Assembly: GCA_963702535.1 (NCBI GenBank) | Contig: CAVPDG010000011.1 | Location: forward strand, 124,001-188,000 | DNA from: CAVPDG01 sp963702535 | GTDB taxonomy: Bacteria; Chloroflexota; Anaerolineae; Anaerolineales; UBA4823 | DNA: 64,000 bases | Direction: 5' to 3' | Part shown: positions 36,514 through 43,797 of the stretch, in pieces | How the letters are laid out: each line of letters begins with the position of its first letter | Numbering within the stretch: the first letter of the stretch is position 1 | The notes under the pieces: model-generated | The model's database searches: none | What the model was told of the DNA's origin: nothing | The model's input: only the letters and a program-made list of their open reading frames with translations | Made by a program: the position numbers and the translations under genes

Positions 36514-36528
36514 TGTTTGACGATCTTC

Positions 36529-37590
36529 TCAAATCATCCCGTAGCGTTCAAGAGCTGTATCCAGGATCATATTGGCGAGGAATGTGTGCTCAACACCCTC
36601 CGCTGCAGCTTCGAGCACCAGGTCTGAGATCCCCGGAGAAAGCCCAGGCAGAGGATTGATCTCCAGGATATACGGCTTCCAGTTATCGCTCGAGTCCAGC
36701 CGGAAGTCGACGCGTGACACGTCTAACGCTCCGGTGACGCGGAAAACGGCTGCAGTCAGCCAGTTCAGTTCATCCACCATGTCGTCGTCGAGCGGGGCGG
36801 GGCAAATGTAGTCAAGCTGGTCAGCAAGGTCGACTTTCAACCGGTTGCTGTAAACCACATCCGAATCTTCAAACGGTTTCAGATTCACTTCCAGGGGAGG
36901 GAAGAAACGCAACCCGGCTTCAACGCGCGGGGCTTCGTCGTCATCGGGCAGGCGCCGTGCGACCGGTCCTTCGAGGTTTCCAACCAGACCCACGGTAACC
37001 TCGCGCCCCTGGATAAACCTTTCCACCAGTGCGGGCTGTTTATAACGCTCGTGGATGTGGGCAACCTGCTCACGCAGCTCGTCCTCGTTCCTGACGATTG
37101 ACTTTTGAGAAACGCCCATCCCGGTGCCCTCCCGGCTGGGTTTGACGAAGAGCGGAAAGACCATGTCACTGCTCAGCGGCTCATCTATCCTTTCGAAGGT
37201 TTGGAAAGGTGGGGTGGGTAGATCGTGATAGGCGAGCACTCGCTTGGTCATGGATTTGTCCAGGGCGAGCGCCAGTGTCAGCACCTTGGAGCCGGTGTAG
37301 GGGATGCGCAGGTTTTCGAGGATTGCCGGTATTTGCGCCTCACGCGCATCGCCGAAATGCCCTTCACAAATGTTGAAGCAAATATCTGGATTGAATTTGC
37401 CCAACTGTTTTACCAGAGAAATATCACCTTCGAAGAATTCGCATGTATTCCCCCCAGCACGGATCGCCGTCACGAGTGTATTAATCGTGTTCTCGGAATC
37501 CAGATCATCCCATTGGTCCTCAGGCATGCCCTCGAACTTGGGGGCGTTAACCTTGAGGTTTGCCAGTAGAGCCACGCGAAATTTCTTCAT
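36529..37590 (-). CDS. D-alanine--D-alanine ligase-like ATP-grasp protein
   Basis: The 353-aa protein has an N-terminal pre-ATP-grasp domain with 'FNICEGHFGDAREAQIPAIL' and 'IPYTGSKVLTLALALDKSMT', the lysine-rich ATP-grasp core 'PLFVKPSREGTGMGVSQKS', and the metal site 'YILEINPLPGLSPGISDL'. This is the D-Ala-D-Ala ligase fold, but the protein differs enough from Ddl (for example the acidic insert 'PDDDEAPRVEAG') that another amino-acid ligase activity is possible. The ATG at 37590 has AGGAG 7 nt upstream. It is followed by the convergent PIG-L gene 15 bp away. Confidence 0.83.
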   Translation of the reverse strand: MKKFRVALLANLKVNAPKFEGMPEDQWDDLDSENTINTLVTAIRAGGNTCEFFEGDISLVKQLGKFNPDICFNICEGHFGDAREAQIPAILENLRIPYTGSKVLTLALALDKSMTKRVLAYHDLPTPPFQTFERIDEPLSSDMVFPLFVKPSREGTGMGVSQKSIVRNEDELREQVAHIHERYKQPALVERFIQGREVTVGLVGNLEGPVARRLPDDDEAPRVEAGLRFFPPLEVNLKPFEDSDVVYSNRLKVDLADQLDYICPAPLDDDMVDELNWLTAAVFRVTGALDVSRVDFRLDSSDNWKPYILEINPLPGLSPGISDLVLEAAAEGVEHTFLANMILDTALERYGMI

Positions 37591-37718
37591 TGAGCGCTCC
37601 TGATAAATAATTGGAGATAGCCAACGGTTTTTCCGTTGAGGCGTTTGTTCTGGGAAAATATTATAAACAACCCTTGGGAAATTTATGGATGGAATTTGCG
37701 GAGAAAAGGGGTGAATTC

Positions 37719-38717
37719 TTACACTTTCTGCCTGGAGGATTGGTCAAGCCACTGTTGGATATCCGCCACGATAGGATCCTCAATGTCGAGCGACGCGTCA
37801 TACCAGTGGATGGCAGGATCATCCAATTTAAACCAGTTTGCCTGGCGGCGCACAAATACCCGCGTGCGTTTTTTGATGAGAGCAATCGCCTCTTCCAGGC
37901 TCAACCTGCCAGAAAGGTGTTCGATCATCTCGTGGTATCCAATGGCGGATAAAGCGGGGAGGTCAGGTGATAAACCCTGGTCGAGCAAAGCCTTGACCTC
38001 AGCTTCAAGCCCTGCACTCATCATCTGCTGTATGCGCAGGTCGATGCGCCTGTAAAGCTCAGGGCGCGACCGGAAAAGACCTAATATGAACGTGTTATAG
38101 GGGGCGGGTCCGTGGCTGCGCTGCTCGGAAAATCTTCGCCCGGTGGTTAAGATCACCTCCAGCGCTCTTACGGTGCGCCGGAGGTTGCGCGGGTCAATTT
38201 GGTTGGCTGCGGCTTCATCCAATACACGCAGCCGGTCATGCAGCCCTTGGGGTGTAATTTCCACAGCCCACTTTTCCAGTGCGGATCGCAAGCCGAGATT
38301 GGGTGTAACCTGAGGTGGGGTCCAGCCTTCGACGATGGCGCGAATATACTGTCCGGTGCCGCCGACCAGGAAGGGTAGATGCCCAGCCAGATGGGCTGCC
38401 TGGATGGCATGGCTTGCCGCTTTCTGGAACATGCCCAAACTCCACACCTGGTCCGGATCGGCGACATCGATCAAGTGGTGCGGGACAAGCGCTCGCTCGA
38501 GCTGACCCGGTTTGGCTGTACCGATATCCATGCCGCGGTAGAACAGCCTTGAATCGACTGAAATGATCTCGCCAGCCAGCCGGAGGGCGAGCCGGATGGA
38601 AAGCTCTGTCTTGCCGACCGCCGTAGGACCAACCATAACGACGAGAGGCAGGGCAGGATGAGCTTGAGGAGACCATCCTGGCGGGTTGGTCGATAGGTTT
38701 GGATTAGTTGACGGCAT
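37719..38717 (-). CDS. miaA: tRNA dimethylallyltransferase
   Basis: MiaA adds the isopentenyl group to A37 of tRNAs that read UNN codons. The P-loop is 'VVMVGPTAVGKTELSIRLA', followed by 'EIISVDSRLFYRGMDIGTAKP', 'HHLIDVADPDQ', 'LVGGTGQYIRAI' and 'QIDPRNLRRTVRALEV'. It is intact at 332 aa with a ~22-residue extension before the P-loop. It overlaps yraN by 14 bp on its 5' side. The 128 bp after it hold a TATAAT on the minus strand (37665-37660) without a good -35 and a small CAACGG/CCGTTG hairpin; these may belong to the ligase gene downstream. Confidence 0.95.
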   Translation of the reverse strand: MPSTNPNLSTNPPGWSPQAHPALPLVVMVGPTAVGKTELSIRLALRLAGEIISVDSRLFYRGMDIGTAKPGQLERALVPHHLIDVADPDQVWSLGMFQKAASHAIQAAHLAGHLPFLVGGTGQYIRAIVEGWTPPQVTPNLGLRSALEKWAVEITPQGLHDRLRVLDEAAANQIDPRNLRRTVRALEVILTTGRRFSEQRSHGPAPYNTFILGLFRSRPELYRRIDLRIQQMMSAGLEAEVKALLDQGLSPDLPALSAIGYHEMIEHLSGRLSLEEAIALIKKRTRVFVRRQANWFKLDDPAIHWYDASLDIEDPIVADIQQWLDQSSRQKV

Positions 38718-39069
38718 TCTCGAAATGAACTACCGAAGTTGCATTGATTCGCCGGTCATGCTCGATGGCGATCACGTCCAGGCGACACTCGCCTTCAAGT
38801 TCCGGGTGCATCTGCAAGTATGCCTGGCTTGCTGCCAGCATGTGGGCGCGTTTCTTCTCCGTGATCGCTGATTCCGGGTAACCAAAACGGGTTGAAGTGC
38901 GTGTCTTGACCTCCACAAAAACCGTCACGCTCCCTTGCCTGGCAACCAGATCGATCTCTCCGTGCGGGGTATGGACGTTACGGTCAAGGATGCTGTAGCC
39001 ATGTTCGGTCAGGTACTCGGAAGCCACCGATTCACCCCATTGACCCGTCGCGCGATTTGATACCGTCAT
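38704..39069 (-). CDS. yraN: YraN/UPF0102 nuclease-fold protein
   Basis: The 121-aa protein has the restriction-endonuclease-like fold of UPF0102: 'GQWGESVASEYLTEHGYSIL', the D-ExK pair in 'GEIDLVARQGSVTVFVEVKT', then 'ITEKKRAHMLAASQAYLQ' and 'CRLDVIAIEH'. Members are inferred to act in DNA processing, but no substrate is firmly known. It overlaps both neighbours (4 bp with the GT4 gene, 14 bp with miaA), so the three genes form one operon. Confidence 0.92.
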   Translation of the reverse strand: MTVSNRATGQWGESVASEYLTEHGYSILDRNVHTPHGEIDLVARQGSVTVFVEVKTRTSTRFGYPESAITEKKRAHMLAASQAYLQMHPELEGECRLDVIAIEHDRRINATSVVHFENAVN

Positions 39070-40271
39070 GAGCTTCGCCGTGGAAAAGCGCGAAAGATCT
39101 GTTTTCGCAGGCTTTCTCTTCGTTTTGTTGCTTGATCAACAACCTCCTCATAGTTCTGGATCATCAAATTGGTTGTGTTTTCAATATCGTATTTGTTTGC
39201 TTCGATTGAAGCCTGTTGCCCCATCTGATGCCGCTCCGCATGGGCGGTCACCAAGCGGACCATCTTCGCAGTGAAGGTGGCGATATCATTATCCGGGGCT
39301 AACAATCCAGTAACACCGTCCTGGATTGTGTCACCAACACCGGGGGATGAGATGCCCAAGACGGGCAAACCTGCTGCCATTGCTTCGATAACAGACAGGG
39401 GGTGCACCTCGGTTACCGAGGCAGTCACGAAGGCGTCCGAGACTGCCAGGTATCCCGGTAGCTTTTCATAAGGCACGAAGCCTGTGAAATAGACCAGGCT
39501 CCCCGTCGGGTCGGCTAATCTGGCTTGATATTGCAGGTTGTCTTTCTCGGGACCGGTGCCAACCAGGAGCAGCTTGACATTCGAAAATGTTTGCGCAACA
39601 CCTAAGAAGGCGCGTAATAGGAATGCCAGGTTTTTCTCCACGCCCAAACGTCCGACAAAGATCAGGACAATATCGTCTGGACTGAAACCAAATTCCGATC
39701 GATCCATGGTGTACTCCTGTCGCTGGAAGGGTTTCAGATCGACGCCGTTTGGAACGACATAGACAGGGCTATCCACACCCAACCTGACCAAGACGTCTTG
39801 CATGCCTTGCGATGGGGCGATAACCCTATCGCATAGCCGGCAAAACGCTGGCAGAAATGCCTGAATGGCTGTTTCCCCGATCAGGTCGGCAAACGCAGGT
39901 AAGTAAGCCTGAGCATATAGATCATAGCGGGTGTGAGAGGTGAAGATGATCGGGACGTTATAAGGGCGGCAGTAGCGCACGGCTTGAGTGCCGCTGATGA
40001 ACGGGTGGTGCACATGGACAACGTCTGTCGTGCGCAGCAAGCGCACGGCATGTTTGCTGTAGTTTAGATTGAAATGCATACCCGTTGTAGATACCGGCAC
40101 TCCTGGCGAGCGGATAATATTGGGCTCGTCGTCGATGTAGGTATCGGACCCAAATGTGAAGACAAATACCTCATGACCCTGTTTCTCGAGATATTGCTTG
40201 CTCAGGGAGATGTAGTTTGTAACTCCGCTGATATGCGGTTTATATAGATCTGCGAGCATTCCGATCCGCAC
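39066..40271 (-). CDS. Glycosyltransferase family 4 (diacylglycerol glucosyltransferase-like)
   Basis: This is a 401-aa GT-B enzyme. The opening 'RIGMLADLYKPHISGVTNYI' and 'VVHVHHPFISGTQAVRYC' resemble 1,2-diacylglycerol 3-glucosyltransferases and GDP-mannose-type GT4 enzymes. The donor site shows 'LIFVGRLGVEKNLAFLLRAF' and the E-x7-E motif in 'ASVTEVHPLSVIEAMAAGLP'. Start is a GTG with a GGAGGAGG site. A glycolipid product is inferred from the opening motif only. First gene of the GT4-yraN-miaA operon. Confidence 0.88.
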   Translation of the reverse strand: MRIGMLADLYKPHISGVTNYISLSKQYLEKQGHEVFVFTFGSDTYIDDEPNIIRSPGVPVSTTGMHFNLNYSKHAVRLLRTTDVVHVHHPFISGTQAVRYCRPYNVPIIFTSHTRYDLYAQAYLPAFADLIGETAIQAFLPAFCRLCDRVIAPSQGMQDVLVRLGVDSPVYVVPNGVDLKPFQRQEYTMDRSEFGFSPDDIVLIFVGRLGVEKNLAFLLRAFLGVAQTFSNVKLLLVGTGPEKDNLQYQARLADPTGSLVYFTGFVPYEKLPGYLAVSDAFVTASVTEVHPLSVIEAMAAGLPVLGISSPGVGDTIQDGVTGLLAPDNDIATFTAKMVRLVTAHAERHQMGQQASIEANKYDIENTTNLMIQNYEEVVDQATKRRESLRKQIFRAFPRRSS

Positions 40272-40296
40272 GGTGAGCCTCCTCCTCCATCATCCA

Positions 40297-40325
40297 ATCC
40301 TAAGCCATTGGGGAGAAATCGTCAA
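40297..40325 (-). promoter_or_regulatory. Promoter of the GT4-yraN-miaA operon
   Basis: TTGACG, 17-bp spacer, TAGGAT on the minus strand, 25 bp before the GTG. Confidence 0.6.
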
Positions 40326-40345
40326 GAAAGGATCAACCAATTAAC

Positions 40346-40374
40346 TTGGCAGCCTGTCTGGAGAAGGTTACAAT
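40346..40374 (+). promoter_or_regulatory. Leaderless promoter of the membrane-protein gene at 40381
   Basis: TTGGCA, 17-bp spacer, TACAAT, then exactly six bases to the ATG. The predicted +1 coincides with the start codon. No Shine-Dalgarno could fit after the +1. Confidence 0.65.
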
Positions 40375-40380
40375 CCAGAA

Positions 40381-41193
40381 ATGATCGCGCAACGTCACCT
40401 TCCAGATGCTGATAAATTGAGCATTCTATCGGCGATCATTCTGCTCGCCTACATCATTGCCCGCTTTGTGGATGTTCCACTCAACGAATTTACAATCCAA
40501 CTCCCGGGGTTGTTTTTAGATTTTGAGATCAGCATCCGGACGGTGATCACCCTGCTTGTTGCAGGCCTGGCTGCGTCTGGGGCAGAGTGGTTGATGCGGC
40601 AGCATCCCAGGCTCAAGGAGCAGAAGACTTTTGAACACTGGATACTCCCGGCTATCACTGCTTGGGTTATCGGAGTACCGCTGATTCAGCTCCCATTCGG
40701 TCCCCAGTGGTGGTTGTGGTTTGTCATTGGGGGGAGTTTATTGATTTTGGTGGTCGTTGGCGAGTACATCACCGTCGATGTCGAAGATATCCGCCAACCC
40801 ATAGCCACAGCAGGTTTGACGGCTGTAGCTTTTTCGATATTCTTGATATTGGCGATCGCTGTGAGAGACATTGGTTTGCGTTTGTTTTGGATCATTCCTA
40901 TGCTGGCATTTGCTGGAGGGACGATTGCCTTGCGTACACTGCACTTGCGTTTGCATGGGCTATGGTCCTGGTTTCATGCGCTGATCATCGCCCTGGTTTT
41001 GAGCCAGATCGCAGCGGCGTTGTACTATTTGCCAGCTTCACCGGTAGCATATGGATTGGTTTTGCTGGGAGTGGTCTATGGCCTCACTGGAATGTTTGCC
41101 AACCTGGCTGAAGGAAGACCCGTGCGCAGGGCAGTGCTGGAACCTGCGATCATCCTATCTATCGTTATCTTTACGGCGTTATGGCTGAATTAG
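40381..41193 (+). CDS. Polytopic membrane protein of unknown function
   Basis: A 270-aa protein with about eight hydrophobic helices and short loops; no catalytic motif is recognised. The only longer soluble part is 'WLMRQHPRLKEQKTFEHW' after the second or third helix. It resembles uncharacterised Chloroflexota membrane proteins in layout, but I cannot name a family with confidence. It overlaps the JAMM protease gene by 13 bp, which suggests a linked function or at least co-translation. The start is fixed by the leaderless promoter. Confidence 0.75.
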   Translation: MIAQRHLPDADKLSILSAIILLAYIIARFVDVPLNEFTIQLPGLFLDFEISIRTVITLLVAGLAASGAEWLMRQHPRLKEQKTFEHWILPAITAWVIGVPLIQLPFGPQWWLWFVIGGSLLILVVVGEYITVDVEDIRQPIATAGLTAVAFSIFLILAIAVRDIGLRLFWIIPMLAFAGGTIALRTLHLRLHGLWSWFHALIIALVLSQIAAALYYLPASPVAYGLVLLGVVYGLTGMFANLAEGRPVRRAVLEPAIILSIVIFTALWLN

Positions 41194-41609
41194 ACGGCTC
41201 TGGTCAGTTTATCGAGTTAGGCGATGGTCATTGGCGCTCCATGCTTGAGGATGTTCTGCGGAGGTATCCTGAGGAAGCCTGTGGATTGCTGGGGGGTAGG
41301 GCAAATCGAGTGTGCGTCGTTGCGCCGGTGGTGAACATCCTCAAAAGCAGTTTCCGCTACCGGATGGATCCGCAGGAGCAGCTCAGAGTGTTCCAGGAAC
41401 TTGACGCACAAGGAATGGATGTCATCGGTATTTATCATTCCCACCCGGCAGGTCCAGCACACCCGTCAAAAAGGGACATCGAAGAAGCCTTTTATCCCGA
41501 AGCCAGCTATCTGATCTGGACTGAGATGCGTGGCAATTGGGGATGCCGCGCGTTCCGCATATTGAGTGGAGTGTATTCCGAGATGGAAATTCGCCTCATA
41601 CCTGATTAG
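41181..41609 (+). CDS. JAMM/MPN+ metalloprotease (Mov34 family)
   Basis: The 142-aa single-domain protein has the full JAMM zinc site: E32 in 'YPEEACGLLGG', H86-x-H88 in 'IYHSHPAGPAHPSKRD', S96 and D99. Prokaryotic members cut isopeptide bonds or C-terminal extensions of ubiquitin-like proteins such as CysO, SAMPs and TtuB. A MoaD-like protein with a tail after Gly-Gly may exist at 6.2-6.6 kb of this window, but no neighbouring gene encodes a ubiquitin-like partner. Overlaps the upstream membrane-protein gene by 13 bp. Confidence 0.9.
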   Translation: MAELDGSGQFIELGDGHWRSMLEDVLRRYPEEACGLLGGRANRVCVVAPVVNILKSSFRYRMDPQEQLRVFQELDAQGMDVIGIYHSHPAGPAHPSKRDIEEAFYPEASYLIWTEMRGNWGCRAFRILSGVYSEMEIRLIPD

Positions 41610-41675
41610 CAACTTGGAGAGAAAATCGGTGTTACAGCTAATTGATCATTCCGGGTCTTAGGAGTATAGGTCTTG

Positions 41676-42395
41676 ATGCAATACTTATGGATTCCCGTCA
41701 TTCTGATTGCCTCTTACCTACTTGGATCAATCCCATTTGGCTTATTGATTGTCAAGATACGCACAGGCAAAGATATCCGTCAGGTGGAAAGCGGTCGAAC
41801 CGGCGCCACGAACGCCATGCGCGCGGCAGGATGCTGGGCAGGCAGCCTGACGACGGTCTTGGATGTCAGCAAATCGACAATATGTGTTTGGCTTGCTATT
41901 GCCTTATTGCCCACGAACTATTGGATGCACATCCTGGCCCCTGTTGCTGCCATCCTGGGACATAACTATTCGATCTTTCTTATCGAGCGTGATGAAGAAC
42001 ACGGTATCCGGCTGCGCGGTGGAGCCGGAGGTACACCTGCCATCGGCGGGGCGATTGGCCTTTGGTTCCCCAGCTTGTTAATTATTGCGCCGCTTGAATT
42101 ATTGATATTCTACTTTATCGGCTATGCCTCGGTAGCGACGATGAGTGTCCCTGCCCTGACCTTTATTATTTTTGCTATCCGAGCTTACCTGGGACTCTCG
42201 CCCTGGCAATACGCTTTTTATGGCATCCTGGCTGAGATGATCCTGCTATGGGCTTTAAGACCCAATATCCGGCGTTTGATTCATCACGAAGAGCGGCTGG
42301 TCGGGTGGCGCGCCAAGCGGAGAAAACGAAGAGCCGATGCAACTCGCGGCTCCGAGCAGGCTGAACCTTCAGAACGAGGAGATCGGGAACAGTAA
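41676..42395 (+). CDS. plsY: Acyl-phosphate--glycerol-3-phosphate acyltransferase
   Basis: PlsY makes lysophosphatidic acid from acyl-phosphate and glycerol-3-phosphate in the membrane. The three PlsY motifs are visible: 'LLGSIPFGLLI', 'SGRTGATNAMRAAG' and 'LGHNYSIFL' with 'RGGAGGTPAIGG'. About five membrane helices. The C-terminus has an added basic, then acidic tail ('RAKRRKRRADATRGSEQAEP') of about 30 residues beyond the usual end. ATG 41676 is chosen over a TTG one codon earlier. Convergent with the MBL gene, stop codons 7 bp apart. Confidence 0.92.
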   Translation: MQYLWIPVILIASYLLGSIPFGLLIVKIRTGKDIRQVESGRTGATNAMRAAGCWAGSLTTVLDVSKSTICVWLAIALLPTNYWMHILAPVAAILGHNYSIFLIERDEEHGIRLRGGAGGTPAIGGAIGLWFPSLLIIAPLELLIFYFIGYASVATMSVPALTFIIFAIRAYLGLSPWQYAFYGILAEMILLWALRPNIRRLIHHEERLVGWRAKRRKRRADATRGSEQAEPSERGDREQ

Positions 42396-42402
42396 TCTGC
42401 CT

Positions 42403-43314
42403 TTAGCCCTCGTCTCCGTCTTCTTCGTCCTCGTCATACTCCTCTGAATAATCCTCATCGTCTTCTGTGGATGCGGCCGGCGCTTCACCAAAGAGTTGGC
42501 GATAGAGGGCGCGCAGGTTGCGCTGGTGCAGCTCCACAGCTAATCCACCGATCAGCACGCGGCTTTTTCCACAGGACTCGATACTCACTTCTTCAAGCAA
42601 GTCCAAAGGATATTTGCGCTTGGAGGATTTCCGCACCGCCTTGCGGATTGCAGACAGATAAGCGAGGTTCTCCTTGATGTAGCCCTCAATCTCGCCGCGC
42701 AGGATGATATCGCCATGTCCCTGCACGATGTTCTCCAATCCCATCTTTGCGACTTTCTTTAACGAGGATACCAGGTCGTCTATATTACCGTCCACGATAT
42801 AGGGCAAGGGCATACAGGCATCGCCTGCAAATAGCACTCGGTCTTCTTCAACAAGGACAGCCACGTTATCCGGTGCATGCCCCGGAAGTGGGAACAGACT
42901 CAGGGTTTTCTTGCCAACACGCAGACTCAGGCTCCCATCATTGAACGTGATGTGAGGCAGCACAATTTTCGAGTTGCGAAACTGGATGTTTTGCTTGCGG
43001 ACTTCATCCAGCGAGGGAATACCGCGTTTTTCCAGAAGCTGGCGGCAGAGGGAATGGGAAATGACATTGCTGCCCGGAAAATAGTAATTGCCCCAGGCAT
43101 GATCCGCATGGCTATGGGTATCGATGACATAACGAACCGGAACGCTCAGCTCCTGCTCGATGAAATCACGGATCGCCAAAGTCTCTTCCGGCAGAGCCAG
43201 GGTGTCAATAACGACTGCCCAGTTGGGTCCGATGATCGCACCGGATGTCACCTGGGCGTATACTTCACTTTGAAATGAAAACACATTATCGGCAATTCGT
43301 TCCCGTTGAATCAT
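42403..43314 (-). CDS. MBL-fold metallohydrolase with acidic C-terminal tail
   Basis: The zinc motif HSHADHAWG appears at ~residue 66, with 'FPLPGHAPDN', 'VLFAGDACMPLPY' and 'IVQGHGD' giving the other ligands. About 280 residues form the fold. The last ~25 residues are almost all Asp, Glu and Tyr ('STEDDEDYSEEYDEDEEDGD'). The substrate is not predictable; the family includes hydrolases acting on thioesters, lactones and phosphodiesters. The ATG at 43314 has GGAAGGG upstream and its own promoter. Confidence 0.85.
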   Translation of the reverse strand: MIQRERIADNVFSFQSEVYAQVTSGAIIGPNWAVVIDTLALPEETLAIRDFIEQELSVPVRYVIDTHSHADHAWGNYYFPGSNVISHSLCRQLLEKRGIPSLDEVRKQNIQFRNSKIVLPHITFNDGSLSLRVGKKTLSLFPLPGHAPDNVAVLVEEDRVLFAGDACMPLPYIVDGNIDDLVSSLKKVAKMGLENIVQGHGDIILRGEIEGYIKENLAYLSAIRKAVRKSSKRKYPLDLLEEVSIESCGKSRVLIGGLAVELHQRNLRALYRQLFGEAPAASTEDDEDYSEEYDEDEEDGDEG

Positions 43315-43343
43315 AATCCCTTCCCACTTAGAAATGCTCTGCT

Positions 43344-43373
43344 AGGATAGCACAAAGCAGGGGGCAAAGTCAA
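43344..43373 (-). promoter_or_regulatory. Promoter of the MBL-fold gene
   Basis: TTGACT, 18-bp spacer, TATCCT on the minus strand, 30 bp before the ATG. The valS promoter starts 24 bp away on the other strand. Confidence 0.55.
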
Positions 43374-43397
43374 GAAATTTTAAGATTGCATATTGGT

Positions 43398-43426
43398 TTG
43401 ACGACCACAAATTTCTCGGATATAAT
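43398..43426 (+). promoter_or_regulatory. Promoter of the valS T-box transcript
   Basis: TTGACG, 17-bp spacer, consensus TATAAT. Predicted start near 43433, just ahead of the T-box stem I. Confidence 0.7.
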
Positions 43427-43440
43427 TTGCTGCACAATTC

Positions 43441-43735
43441 TATATAACCCCTCCGGGAGGAGTAGGAAAGCAAGGCGTTGGCAGAGAAGGATTGGCCAGA
43501 GGCTGTGAGCCGCCGCAATGACTTGCTTCCGAATGTCGCCCGGTTATGGTGCCGAAGAAACGGTTTTACCCGAAGTAGACCGGCACGGGTGCGCCCGATA
43601 CAGCGCAACCTCGCTCAGCCATTTAGAGATGGCTCGCCGGGGTACGAGAGCGCCGGAATAAACCCCGGTGAATTGAGGTGGTACCGCGAAGGTTATCCTT
43701 TCGTCCTCATCGGGACGGAAGGATTTTTTTACTCA
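43441..43735 (+). promoter_or_regulatory. T-box riboswitch controlling valS (specifier GTC)
   Basis: This leader senses uncharged tRNA-Val. Stem I is visible: a basal CCGGG/CCCGG pair, an AGTA S-turn (~43463), a distal arm GGAAAGCAAG paired with CTTGCTTCC (~43522-43530), and then GAAT followed by GTC at 43535-43537 as the specifier, a valine codon. A further hairpin AGCCAT/ATGGCT lies near 43617-43634 and CCGGGG/CCCCGG near 43638-43669. The conserved T-box core AGGTGGTACCGCG is at 43676-43688. A terminator stem of 12 bp (43695-43706 with 43713-43724) with a T-run competes with an antiterminator in which TGAGG (43675-43679) pairs with CCTCA (43705-43709). This fits transcriptional control. Confidence 0.93.
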
Positions 43736-43797
43736 GCAACCGATCCATCCCAACTGCCTGGTTGTGTTGGGTGCAGACTCATGTAATGGAGGCCAAG

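Noticed and set aside
43478..43786. Small protein encoded in the valS leader
   Set aside because: The open frame overlies the T-box structure, lacks a start signal and its composition follows the RNA stems.
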